This document shows positions 62,201 through 64,000 of a DNA stretch of 64,000 nucleotides, piece by piece. Source of the DNA: Candidatus Eremiobacteraceae bacterium (GTDB lineage Bacteria > Vulcanimicrobiota > Vulcanimicrobiia > Eremiobacterales > Eremiobacteraceae); contig DATGJI010000052.1 of the NCBI GenBank assembly GCA_035295225.1, positions 124,001 through 188,000 of the forward strand. Reading direction: 5' to 3'. The notes beneath the pieces were generated by a model, which was not told the origin of the DNA, did no database searches, and saw only the letters and a list, made by a program, of their open reading frames with translations. How positions within the stretch are numbered: the stretch's first letter is position 1; the number at the start of each line of letters is the position of its first letter. A program made the position numbers and the translations under genes.

Positions 62201-62295
62201 GCCGGCTTCGCGGCCTTTGCCGATATCGCGGCTTTGGCGGCCGGCTTCTTCGATGTGACGGCCTTGGTCTTGCTGACGGACTTGCCAGTCTTCAA
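59206..62295 (-). CDS. ppdK: Pyruvate phosphate dikinase with Lys/Ala-rich N-terminal extension
   Basis: The TTG start at 62295 has GAGG eight bases upstream and gives 1029 residues, versus about 880 for typical enzymes. The extra N-terminal 140 residues begin KTGKSVSKTKAV and are rich in Lys, Ala and Pro (PAAKAAISAKAAKPAK), like the C-terminal domain of histone H1. The enzyme core follows: ATP-grasp start FEDGGADMRDLLGGKGAGLG, phospho-His site GGATSHAAVVARGMGKPAVV, and the PEP/pyruvate barrel with VGICRTEHMF-like LCRTEHMF and CGEHGGDPTS (catalytic Cys). It interconverts pyruvate and PEP. The open frame continues upstream but there runs antisense to fabG. Confidence 0.94.
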   Translation of the reverse strand: MKTGKSVSKTKAVTSKKPAAKAAISAKAAKPAKSAKSVKSVKAVAPAKPVKVASSAKNGKPAAPAKGQKLSAAAKTIKAGEALGLVMAEVTETVPAAPVEVLIPPLGHIDRRPMPKLPTQRVKTPKKLDPPSKLHLGKMTYAFEDGGADMRDLLGGKGAGLGEMTRIGLPVPPGFTITTEVCRRYVELGRQFPPGLEEEIHRRIAELERKTGKEFGGETNPLLVSVRSGARVSMPGMMDTVLNLGLNNRTCNALVVLTKNDKFAWDAYRRFVQMFATVVLGMKRDPFDEVIERYVAKARIPSESDLTALAFRNMTSEFKALVRHYTKKDFPEDVYSQLRMAVDAVFNSWNSKRAQEYRKHERIPDWWGTAVNVVTMVFGNMGEDSGTGVAFTRNPSTGEKKLYGEFLPNAQGEDVVSGSRTPFSIAELDKRSPKLFKQFLEIAATLEKHYHDMQDIEFTVERGKLYILQCRSGKRSAAAAIQIAADMVKEHHITRDEAVMRIDPGSIQALLHAQLDDKVKVKPATRGLNAAPGAATGVVAFEPDEAVELKRQNKRCVLVRPMTTPDDVHGMIAAEGILTSQGGATSHAAVVARGMGKPAVVGCEAILIDLRARQFTIKGTNTVVKAGDPITIDGTTGYVYLEEMPMQAARISPQFQHILTWADEYKRLGVWANADTPEDAQKARDFGAEGIGLCRTEHMFMQQERLPVVQEMIMAETPDSRRKCLEQLLPMQREDFKGILKAMKGLPVTIRLLDPPLHEFLPSLEDLLVETTELRLTKSDATLLAKKDKILRRVRALHESNPMLGLRVCRLGIVYPEIYQMQVRAIVEAAVELRKEKVDARPFIMIPGVGTVTEMIAVKGLVVKEAERIIKEAGVKLSYQVGTMIELPRACLVAHRIADHAEFFSFGTNDLTQTVFGYSRDDAESTFIPAYLEKKILREDPFQVIDRDGVGEMMRMAMERGRSTRPDIKLGICGEHGGDPTSVTFCHELGLDYVSCSPFRVPVARMAAAQAVLRERAAADKSPKKKDQD

Positions 62296-62550
62296 AAGGA
62301 GATTCCTCAGGGCGAGGTGCTTGCCAATAAAAGGGCCGCACCGCCTCTTGTCGGGCGGGCGACGGCCGTTTGGGCGCAGGCATCCACCTAAGACGATTCG
62401 TGTCCCGCAGAAATAACCTTTCTCGACAGACGCGCTCGCGAGAAATTTCGTGTCACGCGATTCGACGTATACGACACAGACGCGCGAGCCGAGGATGCGT
62501 TGAACCGCGGTGGAATACGGCGGCTCTGCTTCACAGTCAGGGAGGCTTGC

Positions 62551-63291
62551 ATGTTCAAGGATCGCGTCGCCATCGTCACGGGCGGTACGCGCGGCATCGG
62601 AGCCGCGATCACGACGATGTTGGCTCGCGAAGGCGCACACGTCGCTGCCGGCTACGCAAAAGATAAGACCGGCGCGGAAGCGCTGCAGAAGTCGCTGACG
62701 GCGGCGGGTCACTCGGTTTCGATCCACCAGGGCAACGTCGGCGTCCCCGAGGACTGCAAGCGCGTCGTGGAAGAGGTCTTGGGCGAACGCGGCCACGTCG
62801 ATTTTCTCGTCAACAACGCGGGCATCACCGTGGACAAGACGGTGCGCAAGATGACCATCGACGACTGGCACGCGGTGCTGCGCGCTAATCTGTCGGGCGC
62901 GTTTTACATGACCAAGCAGCTGCTCGAGCACATGATCGAGCGCAACTACGGGCGCATCGTCAACATCAGCTCGGTGATCGGCGAGACCGGTAACGTGGGG
63001 CAAGCGAACTACGCCGCCTCGAAATCCGGCCTGTTCGGCTTCTCGAAGAGTCTCGCGCTCGAGATGGCGCGCCGCGGCATCACCGTCAACTGCGTCGCTC
63101 CCGGGTTCATCGAAACAGAGATGGTCGGCGCGATTCCCAAAGCCGCGCTCGATGTGGTCGTGGAGAAGATACCGATGCGCCGGCTTGGCAAGCCGGACGA
63201 AGTGGCGCGCGTCGTCCGCTTCCTGCTAGAGGAAGAATCCGCATACATAACCGGCGCTGTTTATACGGTCAACGGCGGCCTGGATATGTGA
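62551..63291 (+). CDS. fabG: 3-oxoacyl-ACP or acetoacetyl-CoA reductase (FabG/PhaB-like SDR)
   Basis: The start MFKDRVAIVTGG has GGGAGG five bases upstream and gives 246 residues. It is a short-chain dehydrogenase: GGTRGIGAAI cofactor loop, NNAGIT, catalytic Ser in NISSV, YAASKSG (Tyr and Lys) and the FabG-type ending VNGGLDM. VGQANYAASKSGLFGFSKSL resembles both FabG and the NADPH acetoacetyl-CoA reductase PhaB. It is divergent from ppdK across 255 bases, a stretch with no other gene. Confidence 0.9.
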   Translation: MFKDRVAIVTGGTRGIGAAITTMLAREGAHVAAGYAKDKTGAEALQKSLTAAGHSVSIHQGNVGVPEDCKRVVEEVLGERGHVDFLVNNAGITVDKTVRKMTIDDWHAVLRANLSGAFYMTKQLLEHMIERNYGRIVNISSVIGETGNVGQANYAASKSGLFGFSKSLALEMARRGITVNCVAPGFIETEMVGAIPKAALDVVVEKIPMRRLGKPDEVARVVRFLLEEESAYITGAVYTVNGGLDM

Positions 63292-63316
63292 AGGGGCCGA
63301 CGCCGGCGCATTTTAG

Positions 63317-63343
63317 AAGGGGCCGACGACAGTCGGCCCCTTC
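63317..63343. terminator. Bidirectional GGGCCGAC hairpin terminator
   Basis: AAGGGGCCGAC-GACA-GTCGGCCCCTT is an 11-base stem with a four-base loop, followed by CTTCT. A partial left arm (AAGGGGCCGACGCCGGCGC) stands at 63291, adjacent to the fabG stop. It sits between the convergent ends of fabG and the protease gene and matches the hairpins at 167, 23186 and 33457. Confidence 0.8.
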
Positions 63344-63348
63344 TTCTA

Positions 63349-64000
63349 CTACACGTAGTCGCGCAGCGTAAGCGTGGCTGTCCGTTGCGTTCCGTCCTTC
63401 GCCGTCAGTCCGAGATGGATCACGGTCCCGGCCGGTTTCGTGAAGATCGCACGCACGGCTTCAAGCGTCATCGAGCCGATCGGCGAACCGTCGATCGTCG
63501 TGATGACGTCGCCTCGCCCGATCCCGGCGTCTGCCGCCGGCGTGCCGGGCCTCGCGTTCGCGACGATGATTTTTCCGCTCTGCGTCACCAAGAAGAGGCC
63601 GCTCCGTTCGTATTGATCCGGATCGTTGAACGCTGCGTTGGGAACCAGCGTCATCGTCTGTTTGTCGTAGTCGAACGTGACATCGAAGCGGCGCAAGAGA
63701 TTCCCGCCGAGATTCGCCGCCATGAACGGCGCGGCAAACGCTCCTTGCGTCTGGGCCGTGTAGTCGGCGATGAGGTTGCTCAATTGCAGGTCGGCGATGC
63801 CGATGCTGTGCAGTCGCCCCAATTTTCCGAGCGACGGACCGCCGACCCCGAAGCCGTTGATGCCGACAGCGGTCTGCGCCTGCGGCACGACCTCGGGATG
63901 GTCGGCGACGAATGGGCCGAAGAGCGTGAGTGAATCACGCGCGCCGGTATCGATCGCGCATTCTGACGGGATGGCATCGATCGTGCACGCGATTTGCGGC
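63349..64000 (-). CDS. Retropepsin-like aspartic protease with C-terminal PDZ domain (partial)
   Basis: The gene runs off the right edge, so its N-terminus is not seen; about 217 codons are present. CAIDTGARDSLTL (Asp-Thr-Gly at 63943-63951) is the active-site motif of the retropepsin/SpoVG-like aspartic protease family. A second strand NLGGNLLRRFDVTFDYDKQT marks the end of the protease fold. The last 95 residues are a PDZ domain (GLFLVTQSGKIIVANARPGT, AGIGRGDVITTIDGSPIGSM) ending DYV. Such proteins are usually exported or membrane-bound. Confidence 0.85.
   Translation of the reverse strand, partial: PQIACTIDAIPSECAIDTGARDSLTLFGPFVADHPEVVPQAQTAVGINGFGVGGPSLGKLGRLHSIGIADLQLSNLIADYTAQTQGAFAAPFMAANLGGNLLRRFDVTFDYDKQTMTLVPNAAFNDPDQYERSGLFLVTQSGKIIVANARPGTPAADAGIGRGDVITTIDGSPIGSMTLEAVRAIFTKPAGTVIHLGLTAKDGTQRTATLTLRDYV

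Noticed and set aside
62296-63003. Upstream continuation of the PPDK frame
   Set aside because: It lies antisense to the well-supported fabG gene, shows no domain, and the TTG at 62295 has a ribosome binding site.

Overview
The window is 64 kb of high G+C bacterial chromosome, very densely coded, with many 1-4 base stop/start overlaps (ATGA or GTGA) and frequent GTG and TTG starts. A Wza-type outer-membrane export protein, many lipoproteins, SecDF and flagellar export genes point to a diderm. The gene mix (lipid-anchored beta-propellers, Pro/Thr-rich secreted proteins, dgt-dnaG-rpoD next to pyruvate phosphate dikinase) reminds me of uncultured Eremiobacterota (WPS-2) or similar soil lineages. 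That placement is an inference: there is no rRNA here and no search was possible. I saw no tRNA, rRNA, CRISPR array, transposase or prophage.

Region 1 (0.2-15.0 kb, minus strand) is an exopolysaccharide locus. It holds two nucleotide-sugar dehydrogenases, a degenerate receiver protein, a Wza-like exporter, a lipoprotein, a Wzc-like co-polymerase/kinase, a FlaA1/WbpM-like dehydratase, a glycosyltransferase, an O-antigen ligase/polymerase, a DegT aminotransferase and a secreted lipoprotein. Region 2 (15.1-23.2 kb) carries four PAPS-dependent sulfotransferases and a membrane glycosyltransferase. Divergent from these is an operon for sulfate adenylyltransferase, APS kinase and a PHP phosphatase of the type that can remove the by-product PAP. 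Together regions 1 and 2 look like one gene system for making, sulfating and exporting a polysaccharide. This is the most interesting content of the window.

Region 3 (23.2-30.7 kb) is accessory. It has a frameshifted repeat-rich secreted protein, a large secreted protein, then an A+T-richer island of small genes: a broken CPCC-type protein, a zinc-ribbon protein, small secreted/membrane proteins, a DUF5063-like gene with an in-frame stop plus a second remnant of its 3' end, and an immunity-like protein. Region 4 (30.7-33.4 kb) has two paralogous beta-propeller lipoproteins separated by palindromic repeats.

Region 5 (33.5-44.8 kb, minus strand) is a compact unit: a small unknown gene with palindromic repeats inside its frame, an FlgF/FlgG-like protein, two SpoA-domain proteins (FliM/FliN-like), FliP, FliQ, FliR, FlhB, FlhA, an HD phosphohydrolase, SecD, SecF and a cation diffusion facilitator. 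Region 6 (45-53.6 kb) has an NHL-like lipoprotein, modABC for molybdate uptake (ModA without a recognisable signal peptide), a hydrolase-glycosyltransferase fusion with a TetR regulator, a HEAT-repeat/cyclophilin protein and a KGG-repeat stress protein. Region 7 (53.7-64 kb) is core: pyruvate phosphate dikinase with a Lys/Ala-rich N-terminal extension, a secreted unknown, dgt, dnaG, rpoD, a FabG/PhaB-like reductase, and an aspartic protease-PDZ protein cut by the window edge.

Two families of short palindromes recur at gene ends: a 26-base unit (GGCGGACC..AAAGGTCCGCC) and a GGGCCGAC/GTCGGCCC hairpin that looks like the usual terminator of this genome.
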